A DNA stretch of 64,000 nt from Candidatus Acidulidesulfobacter diazotrophicus (lineage in GTDB: Bacteria; SZUA-79; Acidulodesulfobacterales; Acidulodesulfobacteraceae), in the NCBI GenBank assembly GCA_004195025.1, contig SGBB01000009.1:24832-88831 (forward strand), read 5' to 3'. The position numbers and the translations under genes were made by a program. Shown here in pieces: positions 37,826-46,888 of the stretch. The notes beneath the pieces are model-generated. The model made no database searches, was not told the origin of the DNA, and saw only the letters and a list, made by a program, of their open reading frames with translations. The stretch's first letter is position 1. The number at the start of each line of letters is the position of its first letter.

Positions 37826-37860
37826 TATTTTAAATTTTTAATTCAAGCTTAATTTATATT

Positions 37861-38868
37861 TTAATAATCTACTAATAATTTCAATCTTGTTTTTAATTCA
37901 TCTAGTCCTATATCTTGAGAAGCGGATATAAATAATAGTTCAATTCCTGAAGGTTTTAGATATTCGGTTATTTTATTTTTAATATTATTATATTCCTTTT
38001 TATTTTTTATTGTATCAATTTTATTTATAACGACAATCTGTTTTTTTGTCAATATATCTTTATTAAATTTATTTATTTCGTTAACGACGATATTAAACTT
38101 ATTTATAATTTCATCAGGTTTGCCTATTTCTATTAAATGTAATAAAATTTTAGCTCTTTCAATATGCTTTAAGAAAATTATACCTAATCCATATCCGTCC
38201 GAGGCTCCTTCCATAATACCCGGTATATCGACTATAACAAAAGATTTACCTGTTTCTTCATCTATAGATACGCCGAGGTTAGGAGATTTTGTAGTAAAAG
38301 GATAAGAAGATATTTCAGGATGACTTTTAGACAACTTAGAAATCAGTGTAGATTTCCCTGCGTTAGGAAGACCGATTATTCCAATGTCCCCTATACTTTT
38401 TAGAACAAGGTATATTTTTTTAGTTTCTCCGGGCATTCCCGGCTGTGAAAAACGAGGTCTTCTATTGGTTGATGATTTAAAAAAGGCATTTCCTTTGCCG
38501 CCCCTTCCGCCTTTGCAGATAATAAACCTTTCACCGTCTTCAGTAAGGTCTGCTATAATTTCGTTTGATTCAAAATCAATTACCGATGTTCCTACCGGAA
38601 CTTTTATATTAATATCATGTCCGTTTCTTCCCTTTTTGTTTGCACCCTGTCCGCTCCTTCCGTTTTCAGCAGGATATTTAGGTTTATATCTAAAATCAAG
38701 AAGGCTTAAAACATTGTGATCTGCGATAATAATAACATCTCCGCCGTCGCCTCCTTCGCCGCCGTCGGGTCCTCCTTTCGGGATAAACCGCTCTCGTCTA
38801 AAACTAACGGCTCCTTTCCCTCCGTTTCCTGAAACAACGGTTATTAAAACATTATCTATAAATTTCAT
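37861..38868 (-). CDS. obgE: GTPase ObgE/CgtA
   Basis: Obg is an essential GTPase linked to late 50S ribosome assembly and the stringent response. The glycine-rich Obg fold covers about 1-158 (FRRERFIPKGGPDGGEGGDGG, GRGGKGN). The G domain has GLPNAGKSTL (G1), DIPGIMEGA (G3) and NKIDT (G4). At 335 residues it lacks the optional C-terminal OCT domain. It follows rplU-rpmA in the usual order, but with a 270-base gap that contains stem-loops. Confidence 0.95.
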   Translation of the reverse strand: MKFIDNVLITVVSGNGGKGAVSFRRERFIPKGGPDGGEGGDGGDVIIIADHNVLSLLDFRYKPKYPAENGRSGQGANKKGRNGHDINIKVPVGTSVIDFESNEIIADLTEDGERFIICKGGRGGKGNAFFKSSTNRRPRFSQPGMPGETKKIYLVLKSIGDIGIIGLPNAGKSTLISKLSKSHPEISSYPFTTKSPNLGVSIDEETGKSFVIVDIPGIMEGASDGYGLGIIFLKHIERAKILLHLIEIGKPDEIINKFNIVVNEINKFNKDILTKKQIVVINKIDTIKNKKEYNNIKNKITEYLKPSGIELLFISASQDIGLDELKTRLKLLVDY

Positions 38869-38935
38869 GTAAAATAAAAAGTATTATTTATTAAATATTT
38901 TTTTAAATTTTTTTAAATTATAAAATTGAGTTCTT

Positions 38936-39013
38936 TGCAATTTACATAAAAATAATAAATTGCATAGCCGTTATGGGTAGGATATATTTGGTTGCTATCT
39001 GTAGATAACAACC
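38936..39013 (-). other. Two stem-loops between rpmA and obgE
   Basis: Reading on the minus strand after rpmA, the first is an imperfect hairpin at 39013-38990 (GGTTGTTATCT pairing with AGATAGCAACC, one mismatch, 2-base loop). The second is a perfect 9-bp inverted repeat, TGCAATTTA/TAAATTGCA, at 38964-38936 with an 11-base loop. They could attenuate transcription from the ribosomal protein genes into obgE or act as processing sites. Neither has a classic U-run, so the role is open. Confidence 0.4.
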
Positions 39014-39138
39014 GATAAATTTATACGACGAAGCTTGAAGTTATTTAAAAATATAATTTTATAACCTATAACCAATGATATATTATTATAATAATATAAT
39101 AAATATTACTTCTTATAATTTTATTTTATTATCACAGA

Positions 39139-39396
39139 TTATAATTCGTTAACAACGCTTACAAATTTTCTGTCATTTTTCCCATAATGGAATTTGACAT
39201 AACCGTCAGCTATGGCAAATAGTGTATAATCTCTGCCAGATTTAACATTTTTTCCGGGATGAAACGTAGAACCGACTTGTCTAACAATAATTTGTCCAGT
39301 TTTTATTTTTTCGCTGCCGAATTTTTTCACGCCGCGTCTTTGACCTTGACTGTCTCTACCGTTTCTTGAGCTGCCTCCAGCTTTTTTATGAGCCAT
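39139..39396 (-). CDS. rpmA: 50S ribosomal protein L27
   Basis: L27 sits at the peptidyl transferase centre. The 85-residue protein starts [20 protein letters not shown] and contains [10 protein letters not shown], both diagnostic. There is no N-terminal cleavable extension of the Firmicutes type. An AAGGGTG sequence precedes the ATG. It follows rplU by 131 bases, longer than usual. Confidence 0.98.
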   Translation of the reverse strand: MAHKKAGGSSRNGRDSQGQRRGVKKFGSEKIKTGQIIVRQVGSTFHPGKNVKSGRDYTLFAIADGYVKFHYGKNDRKFVSVVNEL

Positions 39397-39527
39397 TTTA
39401 ACACCCTTTTATTTTTTTATTATTAAAATTATTTTATTGTTTATTTTATCTAAACCATATCATCTTATATTTATATCTTGATATTTATATAATCACAGTT
39501 ACGGTTATTTAATAATTTAAATACTTT

Positions 39528-39842
39528 TTAAGAAATTTCCGTAATTTTAATTTCAGAAAATCTTTGTCTGTGTCCAATCTTTTTTCTTTCGCCTTTTCGT
39601 CTTTTCATCTTAAAAGCTATAACTTTTTTTGCTTTACCTTCTTCTTTAATGACGATTCCTTTTACGTTTATGTTTTCAATAATAGGATTTCCTATAATAA
39701 CTTCATCGTCTTTTTTTGTCATACTGGCGCTAAAAATTACCTCGCCGCCTTTTTCAATGCTTAATTTTTCTGTTTTTATAGTATCTCCTATAGATACTTT
39801 ATATTGTTTAGAACCTGAATTAATAATTGCATAATCGTTCAT
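39528..39842 (-). CDS. rplU: 50S ribosomal protein L21
   Basis: L21 is a structural protein of the large subunit. The 104-residue protein starts with YAIINSGSKQYKVSIGD and ends with RRKGERKKIGHRQRFSEIKIT, typical of the family. An AGAGGTATTTC Shine-Dalgarno region precedes the ATG. It opens the long minus-strand operon. A candidate promoter lies about 220 bases upstream, implying a long leader. Confidence 0.97.
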   Translation of the reverse strand: MNDYAIINSGSKQYKVSIGDTIKTEKLSIEKGGEVIFSASMTKKDDEVIIGNPIIENINVKGIVIKEEGKAKKVIAFKMKRRKGERKKIGHRQRFSEIKITEIS

Positions 39843-40341
39843 GAAATACCTCTATATATATTATTATATTATTTTGGAGTTTTTATTATATTAGTTTTTA
39901 TTTATTATATTATATGATATTTATATTAAATATATTGTTAATATATCAATATAATATTATAACTCATATAATATTATATTGCAGAATTTTTGTATATTAT
40001 AATCATTAATCTAAACACTTAACTAAACTATCATTAATTATTAATAAATTAAATGACGTATAATTTTATAAAAATTAATTCATATAGTCAAGAAAAATTT
40101 ATCTTTATAAAATGTATTTAAAAAATATTTGTTTAGTTTCATAATTTTTTTTTGTACGGTTCCGCACGGTTTATGTTTAAGTATAATATATAATAATATT
40201 AAAATAAATACACTAAAAAATTAAAATTTATATACATTATTATTAATGACAATTTTCAAAAATGATATAATAAAAATTAACAATTTTAAATGTTAGTTAG
40301 ATTGTATTATATTGTATTATTTGGATAAGGTCCGTAAATTT
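39843..40341. other. 499-base divergent intergenic region between rplU and a histidine kinase gene
   Basis: It must hold the promoters for both directions. A good minus-strand candidate is at 40063-40091. For the plus strand the best I see is an extended -10, TGATATAAT, at 40263-40271, with only a weak TGACA at the wrong distance. A short GC-richer island, ACGGTTCCGCACGGTT, near 40156-40171 contains a direct repeat ACGGTT that could be an operator. A 10-base direct repeat, ATTGTATTAT, lies at 40301-40320. No gene is seen. Confidence 0.55.
40063..40091 (-). promoter_or_regulatory. Candidate sigma70 promoter for the rplU-rpmA-obgE operon
   Basis: On the minus strand TTGACT (40091-40086) is followed after 17 bases by TAAAAT (40068-40063). 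Both hexamers match the consensus in five of six positions at the ideal spacing. The start of transcription would be near 40056, giving a leader of about 213 bases before rplU. This comes from inspection only. Confidence 0.42.
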
Positions 40342-41460
40342 ATGTCAATTTCATTAAATTATTATGATATCTTGAATGGTATAAGCGACGGTATAATAGT
40401 TATTGATGAAAATTTCAGGATTATTTATGCCAATAAAGCATTTGTGAATAATTCAGATTTATCTCGGGACGAAATAGTCGGCAATTATTGTTATAAAGTA
40501 TCGCACCTGAGAGACAATCCATGTGATCCTATGTTAGAATCATGTTCTATAGAAGAAGTTATTAAAAAGCGAAATACAGTTAAAGTTATCCATGGTCATT
40601 TTGGATGCAAAAATAAGGAAATAGCAGTTGAAATTAGTTCAGCTCCTTTTATAGACAGCAATACGGGGAAAGTTTACGCGGTTGAGGTAGTAAGGCAAAT
40701 AAGTTCCGGTTCAAGCAGCGAGACAAAATTTAATTTATCCCAAAGACTTGCTAAAGTTGCGTATCTTGCTGAAGGAGTAGCGCATGAAATAAACAATCCG
40801 TTAAACAATATTCTTGCATCTATTGATATGATCAGAAGCTGCATTGCAGGAAATCAAGAATTAGAGCACAAATTGAACAATTCTGAAACAATAATAGAAC
40901 CCGGAAGCTGCGATATTAAAAAATATTTTGAATTAATGCAGAGCGAAATAGAAAGATGTAAATCAATAACGCAAAAGATGCTTCTCTTTTCAAGACCTGT
41001 TTCCGAACCTACCGATATAATAGATGTTAATAATTCAATAAACGAAACCGTATCTCTTTTGATGTTCCTTGCAAATCAAAAAAATGTTATGATTAAAAAA
41101 AAATTTGCCGCAGATTTGCCAGTTATTAATTTTTCAGATGCTGGATTAAGACAGGTTATATTAAATATAGGAATTAATGCTATCCAGGCTGTTAATGAAA
41201 ATTTAGGAATAGTTTATTTTGTAACTAAAAAAATGAAAAATTATATATTGATTTTTATAATAGATAACGGAAAAGGTATTTCGGTAGAAGATATTAAAAG
41301 AATTTTTGATCCGTTTTTTTCAAAAAATAAAAACACCAGTAATTCAGGCCTGGGGTTGTCAATCAGTTTAAGTATAATAACATCATTAGGCGGTTCAATA
41401 GATGTCAGATCAAAAGAAAATATCGGAACAAAATTTACTATAAAAGTGCCCTATGAATAA
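40342..41460 (+). CDS. Cytoplasmic PAS-domain histidine kinase (NtrB-like)
   Basis: This 372-residue kinase lacks membrane segments, so it senses a cytoplasmic signal. A PAS domain (about 8-120) is followed by HisKA with the phosphorylated H148 in AEGVAHEINNPLNN and an ATPase domain with NIGINAIQAV (N box), DNGKGIS and GLGLSISLS. The PAS carries a C50-H55-C61-C68 pattern (YCYKVSH, NPCDPMLESC), seen in many PAS sensors of anaerobes and possibly redox- or metal-related. I chose ATG 40342, which has AAGG at 40327-40330; an in-frame TTG at 40312 would add ten residues. The end overlaps the next gene by 8 bases, so the two form a two-component pair. The signal is unknown. Confidence 0.88.
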   Translation: MSISLNYYDILNGISDGIIVIDENFRIIYANKAFVNNSDLSRDEIVGNYCYKVSHLRDNPCDPMLESCSIEEVIKKRNTVKVIHGHFGCKNKEIAVEISSAPFIDSNTGKVYAVEVVRQISSGSSSETKFNLSQRLAKVAYLAEGVAHEINNPLNNILASIDMIRSCIAGNQELEHKLNNSETIIEPGSCDIKKYFELMQSEIERCKSITQKMLLFSRPVSEPTDIIDVNNSINETVSLLMFLANQKNVMIKKKFAADLPVINFSDAGLRQVILNIGINAIQAVNENLGIVYFVTKKMKNYILIFIIDNGKGISVEDIKRIFDPFFSKNKNTSNSGLGLSISLSIITSLGGSIDVRSKENIGTKFTIKVPYE

Positions 41461-42817
41461 TTCAATGTCTAATAATACAATATCCATATTAATAGTTGAT
41501 GACGATATAAATTACAGAAACATAATAATGGGTTATTTGAAAAATCAGGGTTATGATGCTGTTGCCGCATCCTCCGGAGAAGAAGCTATAGGATATCTTA
41601 AAAATTATTATTTCCATATTGTGGTTTCCGATTTAAAACTGCCCGGTATGTCGGGAATAGATCTTTTAAAAACAATCAAATCTAAAACAAAAGAATCCGA
41701 AGTTATAATACTGACAGGGTTTGGAAGTATAGACAGCGCTGTGAGCGCTTTGAAAATAGGAGCATATGATTATCTTGTTAAACCGCTAAGCCTTGAAGAA
41801 CTTAGCCTTACCATTAAAAGATTGGTTGAAAATATAAATTTAAAAGTCAAAGCAGATTATTTTAAAAGAGAAATTTCCAAGAAATATTTTGTAGGTAAAT
41901 CTAAAGCAGCGCAAAAAGTTATTGATGACATCAGTTTAGCTGCTAAATCGGATATTAATGTGTTGATTCTCGGTGAATCAGGCACAGGCAAGGAACTTAG
42001 CGCAAATCTTCTGCATAGATTGTCAGACAGGGCAGACAATCCTCTTATAATAGTAGATTCCTGCAACCTCTCCGAAAATCTATTTGAATCTGAATTGTTC
42101 GGGCATGAAAGAGGTTCTTTTACAGGCGCCGATATTTTAAAAAAAGGGCTTTTGGAGTATGCCGATAAAGGTATATTATTTATAGACGAGATTGGAGAAA
42201 TAAGCAATATCATACAATCAAAATTGTTAAGAATAATAGACGCTAAAAGTTTCAGAAGAGTCGGATCTTCTAAAAATATTCAAATTGATACCAGGATTAT
42301 CACCGCTACAAATAAGAATCTAAGGAAGATGATTGAAGAAAATAAGTTCAGAGGAGATTTGTATTATAGAATAAGCGGTTTTATTATAGAACTGCCTCCC
42401 TTAAGAGACAGAAAAAAAGATATTCCTTATTTAGCACATTTTTTTATGACAAAAAAAAATAAAATTAATACGACAAAAATTATTTCTTCAGATGCTACAG
42501 ATAAGCTTTTAAGCTATAATTGGCCGGGTAACGTGAGAGAGCTAAAAAATGTTATTGAAAGAGCTATAGTTTTATCAGACGGAAAAGACCGGATAATGCC
42601 TGAACATATTCAGGTAGAAACAGTCTCATCTAACGCCTGCGGAAAAATAAATAATGCAGATTTTACATATTTATTTGATTCTCATATTTCATTAAATGAA
42701 ATTGAAAAAAAATATCTAAGGTATTTATTGCATAAAGGTTTCAGCAAGTCTGAAATTGCCGATATAGTAGGTATCAGCGAAAGAAATTTATATAGAAAGA
42801 TTGCATTAATTAAGTAA
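41453..42817 (+). CDS. Sigma54-dependent response regulator, NtrC family
   Basis: This 454-residue protein has a receiver domain (about 10-125, phosphate acceptor D60 in VVSDLKLPGMSG), an AAA+ sigma54-activation domain with Walker A GESGTGKE and the sigma54 contact loop as GSFTGA instead of the common GAFTGA, plus GNVRELKNVIERA, and a C-terminal Fis-type helix-turn-helix (GFSKSEIADIVGISERNLYRK). It activates sigma54 promoters when phosphorylated, presumably by the kinase encoded just upstream. The targets are not evident, and I found no clear -24/-12 promoter in the window. Confidence 0.92.
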   Translation: MNNSMSNNTISILIVDDDINYRNIIMGYLKNQGYDAVAASSGEEAIGYLKNYYFHIVVSDLKLPGMSGIDLLKTIKSKTKESEVIILTGFGSIDSAVSALKIGAYDYLVKPLSLEELSLTIKRLVENINLKVKADYFKREISKKYFVGKSKAAQKVIDDISLAAKSDINVLILGESGTGKELSANLLHRLSDRADNPLIIVDSCNLSENLFESELFGHERGSFTGADILKKGLLEYADKGILFIDEIGEISNIIQSKLLRIIDAKSFRRVGSSKNIQIDTRIITATNKNLRKMIEENKFRGDLYYRISGFIIELPPLRDRKKDIPYLAHFFMTKKNKINTTKIISSDATDKLLSYNWPGNVRELKNVIERAIVLSDGKDRIMPEHIQVETVSSNACGKINNADFTYLFDSHISLNEIEKKYLRYLLHKGFSKSEIADIVGISERNLYRKIALIK

Positions 42818-43030
42818 ATATTAAATAACTAAATTAAATTAAATTAAATAAATAAAAAATAATAATTTTATCGATATTATTTTATAATTTTTTTCTTGCT
42901 TAACTAACCTTATTTATTATTTAATATATATAATGTAAAATCGGAAATATTGTATTTATTAATTCATTTAATTTCGCTATTTAACAATATTATTATAATT
43001 ATATCATCGCAGTAAATCAACTTGACAGTA

Positions 43031-43039
43031 AGGGGGGGG
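43031..43039 (+). promoter_or_regulatory. Ribosome binding site containing a G8 tract
   Basis: AAGGGGGGGGC lies just upstream of the ATG at 43045, so it must provide the Shine-Dalgarno pairing for the chemoreceptor gene. Eight consecutive G in such an AT-rich genome is unusual. Slippage in this tract would change the spacing and strength of the site. Confidence 0.7.
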
Positions 43040-43044
43040 CTATA

Positions 43045-44832
43045 ATGTTTGATTTATCAAGATTAAAAAAGATTTCAATAAAAACTAAATTGCTTACAAT
43101 TATTTCAGCCTTATTTGTCGTCATATTATTGGGCGGTTCGTATTATGCCTATACGACCCAATTACATCTTGCTATTAAAACTACCAAAAACAATGCGATA
43201 ATAACCGCAAATACAATGCTGTCTAGCTTAAATGCAATGATGATTAACGGCACGATTTCAAAGAAAACCGACAGGAAACAACTTTTTTCAATATATAGAA
43301 AAATACATGGAATAGATGCTTTTAAACTTTTAAGGGGAGAACCTGTAGATAAAGAATTCGGACATGGTTTAAAACAGGAAATTCCTACCACGCCTTTTGA
43401 TAAAAAAATATTGTCATCTAAGAAGACTATAACTCAAGAGTTTTATAAAGACGGAAAGCCTTATCTTATGGTCGGAGTTCCTTTTATTGCCAGAACGAAA
43501 GAGCGCGGACTCAATTGTCTTGAATGTCATACCGTGAAAACAGGTACTACGCTTGGAGGCGTAGAATTACTTTATTCCCTTAAAAATACCGTTAACTCTT
43601 CTAATAAGTTTTTAAGTATTATTATAATATCCGCATTAATCGTTCTTATTCTTGCTATATTTTTAATATATATTGTTTTGAAGTTTATTTTTATCAAACC
43701 TATGAAAAGTCTTTTTAATAGAATGCGGGAGATTAGATTAGAAGGAGGTTTAAACAAGCTAATTCCATTGGATTATTACGATATGCCGAATATTATCAAG
43801 AAAAGGCATAAGGATTGCATGTTAAGTGTAGATGAGCTGGAAGAACTATGCTGGCATCAACAAATAGATCGTTTTGGCAAGAAAGGAGAGGATATTTGTG
43901 AAAAATGCAAGGTTCACAAATATCCCATATATGACGAAGTTACCGCCGTAGCTAATAAAATTAATAAATTTATTATTGATTTAAGAATCACCGTTCAATC
44001 GGTAAACGAACAAGCAATGGCTATCGTTGATGTTAGTACTTCTATAGAAACTAGTGTTGCCGAGATTAGCGAAAAAGCGGAAGAACAATCAGAACTTTCT
44101 ACTCATGTAGCCGCCGCTTCCGAAGAGATGTCGCAGACTATCAAGGAGATAGCAAATAATACGCAAAAAGTCAGCAATGTTGCAAAGAAAGCTTCGAATA
44201 ATGCAAAAGAAGGTTTTGATATAGTAGAAAATGCTATATCAGGCATTAAAAATGTTGCAGTGCTGACGGAAAATTTAGGTTCTTTGATTAACGGATTAGA
44301 AAAAAGTTCGTTAGAAATAGGGGAAATTATATCCGTTATTAATGATATAGCAGACCAAACCAATCTTTTAGCGTTGAACGCGGCTATAGAAGCGGCGCGG
44401 GCTGGGGAACAGGGCAGAGGTTTTGCAGTTGTAGCGGATGAAGTGAGAAAATTAGCGGAAAGAACAGTCAAAGCTACGAAAGAAATTGTTTCTAAAGTTC
44501 AGACTATTCAACAAAATACTCAAGCTACAAAATCGTCGATGGATTCAACTCTTAAAGAAGTTAATAATTCAGTTGGGTTAGCTTCTCAGGCAGGTGAATC
44601 GCTAAGTAATATAGAAAAAAATATTTTAAGCTTAGCGGATCAGATTGATTCAATTGCTGCAGCTTCGGAAGAGCAGACTGCCGCTACTTCAGAAATATCC
44701 GAAAATATAGAAAAAGTTTCAAATCTTGCTTTGTTAAATTCAGGCAAGGCTAAAAATGCTACTGAAGAATCAGCTTCCGTGTATAATGAATTAGAAAAAT
44801 TAATTAATGTAATGAAAAAATTTAAATATTAA
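43045..44832 (+). CDS. Methyl-accepting chemotaxis protein with periplasmic c-heme sensor
   Basis: This is a 595-residue transmembrane chemoreceptor. TM1 (about 16-36) and TM2 (about 188-216) enclose a periplasmic domain that carries CLECH (C158, C161, H162), the c-type heme attachment motif, near its end. Similar c-heme sensor domains are known from Geobacter chemoreceptors. The HAMP-like region begins after TM2. It is interrupted by about 60 residues holding C258, C269, C285 and C288 (DICEKCKV) before [13 protein letters not shown]. The cytoplasmic signalling tip [20 protein letters not shown] and the adaptation helices are normal. It probably senses redox state or a small ligand. The start is fixed by the G-rich ribosome binding site. 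Confidence 0.92.
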   Translation: MFDLSRLKKISIKTKLLTIISALFVVILLGGSYYAYTTQLHLAIKTTKNNAIITANTMLSSLNAMMINGTISKKTDRKQLFSIYRKIHGIDAFKLLRGEPVDKEFGHGLKQEIPTTPFDKKILSSKKTITQEFYKDGKPYLMVGVPFIARTKERGLNCLECHTVKTGTTLGGVELLYSLKNTVNSSNKFLSIIIISALIVLILAIFLIYIVLKFIFIKPMKSLFNRMREIRLEGGLNKLIPLDYYDMPNIIKKRHKDCMLSVDELEELCWHQQIDRFGKKGEDICEKCKVHKYPIYDEVTAVANKINKFIIDLRITVQSVNEQAMAIVDVSTSIETSVAEISEKAEEQSELSTHVAAASEEMSQTIKEIANNTQKVSNVAKKASNNAKEGFDIVENAISGIKNVAVLTENLGSLINGLEKSSLEIGEIISVINDIADQTNLLALNAAIEAARAGEQGRGFAVVADEVRKLAERTVKATKEIVSKVQTIQQNTQATKSSMDSTLKEVNNSVGLASQAGESLSNIEKNILSLADQIDSIAAASEEQTAATSEISENIEKVSNLALLNSGKAKNATEESASVYNELEKLINVMKKFKY

Positions 44833-44933
44833 TCAATTTGAAATACAAAATACATATAATATGCAAATATAAATAATAAAAAGCAGTTTTATTCATAAAA
44901 ATTTACAATCAATAAGGAGGATTTTATATTATT

Positions 44934-46838
44934 ATGGATACTTTTGATACGCTGACATCTGAAAAAGATTTATTTAATCCGTCTAAAGAAATAATAAAAA
45001 ATTCCTACGTAGAAGACTATGATAAGCTTTATAAATATTCTATCAATGAAAACGAGAAATTCTGGGACGAAATTGCAAAACAATTAGAGTGGTTTAAATA
45101 TTACGATAGAGTTTTAGATTATAATCCTCCTTTTGCAAAGTGGTTTACGGGAGGCAAAATAAATATAGTTCATAATGCGTTAGACAGGCATATTCATACA
45201 TTTAGAAAAAATAAACTTGCAATTATATGGGAAGGCGAAGACGGCAAAGAAAGGACATATACCTATTTTGCCCTTTACAGAGAAGTTAATAAATTTAGCA
45301 ATGTTTTAAAAAGTTTTGGAGTAAAAAAAGGCGACAGAGTTACAATTTATCTGCCTAATATACCTGAAATCGCCATTTGCATGCTTGCCTGCGCAAAAAT
45401 AGGCGCAATTCATAGTGTAGTTTATGCCGGTTTTTCCGTAGATGCATTAAAAGACAGAATTTTAGACGCTAAGAGTAAAATACTTATTACTTCCGACGGA
45501 GCATATAGAGCAGGAAAAATCATAGAATTAAAAAAAATAGCCGATGATGCCGTTAAAAAAGCTCCTATAGTTCAAACCGTCATTGTGGTTAAAAGGACGG
45601 GACATGATATAAATATAGACCCTACAAGAGATTTTTATTACGATGAATTAATGAAACTTCCTATTGCGAGCAGTTATTGTAAGACGGAGGAAATGGACGC
45701 CGAAGACCCGCTTTTTATTTTATATACTTCCGGTACTACCGGGCAGCCTAAGGGTATATTGCATGTCCACGGAGGATATGCCGTAGGAACTTACATTTCG
45801 TCTAAATATGTTTTTGATATAAAAGATTCAGACACATACTGGTGTGCAGCCGATCCAGGATGGATAACCGGGCATTCTTATATTATTTACGGACCGCTTA
45901 TTAACGGAGCCACTACTTTAATGATTGAGGGATCTCCTTTTTATCCGTATCCAGACAGATGGTGGAAAATTGTTGAAAAATACGGCGTAAATATTTTTTA
46001 TACTTCGCCCACTGCGATAAGAGGCGTAATGAGATACGGCGAAGCATGGCCAAACAGGCATAATTTGAGTTCGCTGCGAATTCTGGGCAGCGTCGGAGAG
46101 CCTATTAATCCGGAAGTTTGGAGATGGTATTATAAACATATAGGTAAAGAAAAATGCCCTATAATGGATACATGGTGGCAAACCGAATCGGGAGCTTTTT
46201 TAGTTACGCCTGTTCCGACAATGCCGCTTAAACCCGGTTCTTGCGGTAAGCCTTTCCTTGGTATAGACGCAGATATATTTGATGAAAACGGAAACAGCGT
46301 TGAATCTGAAAAGGGAGGTTATTTAGTTATTAAAAAACCATGGCCGTCAATGATGAGAACAATTTATAATGACGACAAAAAATATGAAGATACTTATTTT
46401 TCTAAATTCGGTAAAAACGTATATTTAGCCGGAGATACCGCAAAGCGCGATAATGACGGTTATTTTTACGTTATGGGCAGAATTGACGATGTTATTAAAG
46501 TATCGGGATACAGACTTGGAACAGCCGAAATAGAGAGTGCTATAATTACTCATAGCTCAGTCGCCGAATCCGCGGTTATAGGAAAGCCTCATGATTTAAA
46601 AGGAAATTCTATTAAGGCGTTTGTCGTATTGAAATCGGGAATTGAAAAAAGTGATTCTTTGATAGAAGATATAAGGAATAACGTAGGTACCCATTTAGGA
46701 CCTATTGCAAAACCCGACGAGATTGAATTTGTAGATTCTTTGCCAAAGACGAGAAGCGGCAAAATTATGAGAAGGGTTTTAAAAGCTCGAGAAATGGGTA
46801 TAAGCGAAGGGGATATTTCAACAATTGAAGAAGATTGA
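44934..46838 (+). CDS. acsA: Acetyl-CoA synthetase (AMP-forming)
   Basis: AcsA activates acetate to acetyl-CoA via acetyl-AMP. The 634-residue protein shows the adenylate-forming motifs YTSGTTGQPKGILHVHGGY, WWQTESGAF, YLAGDTAKRDNDGY and the C-terminal PKTRSGKIMRRVLK, where the lysine is the usual acetylation site. The acetate pocket tryptophan region (TWWQTE) fits acetyl rather than longer acyl substrates. A strong AAGGAGG Shine-Dalgarno sequence at about 44914-44920 lies 13 bases before the ATG, slightly far. It suggests growth on or exchange of acetate. Confidence 0.94.
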   Translation: MDTFDTLTSEKDLFNPSKEIIKNSYVEDYDKLYKYSINENEKFWDEIAKQLEWFKYYDRVLDYNPPFAKWFTGGKINIVHNALDRHIHTFRKNKLAIIWEGEDGKERTYTYFALYREVNKFSNVLKSFGVKKGDRVTIYLPNIPEIAICMLACAKIGAIHSVVYAGFSVDALKDRILDAKSKILITSDGAYRAGKIIELKKIADDAVKKAPIVQTVIVVKRTGHDINIDPTRDFYYDELMKLPIASSYCKTEEMDAEDPLFILYTSGTTGQPKGILHVHGGYAVGTYISSKYVFDIKDSDTYWCAADPGWITGHSYIIYGPLINGATTLMIEGSPFYPYPDRWWKIVEKYGVNIFYTSPTAIRGVMRYGEAWPNRHNLSSLRILGSVGEPINPEVWRWYYKHIGKEKCPIMDTWWQTESGAFLVTPVPTMPLKPGSCGKPFLGIDADIFDENGNSVESEKGGYLVIKKPWPSMMRTIYNDDKKYEDTYFSKFGKNVYLAGDTAKRDNDGYFYVMGRIDDVIKVSGYRLGTAEIESAIITHSSVAESAVIGKPHDLKGNSIKAFVVLKSGIEKSDSLIEDIRNNVGTHLGPIAKPDEIEFVDSLPKTRSGKIMRRVLKAREMGISEGDISTIEED

Positions 46839-46888
46839 AAATATTATTAATAATATTTTAATTATAAATAAATTAAGGAGGATGAAAA

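Noticed and set aside
43022..43046. TTGACA followed by TATAAT around the G8 tract as a promoter
   Set aside because: The spacing is only 13 bases and the -10 overlaps the start codon, so the G-run serves translation rather than a promoter spacer.
45918..46181. Minus-strand frame inside acsA
   Set aside because: Shadow of a conserved gene; composition and content do not resemble a protein family.
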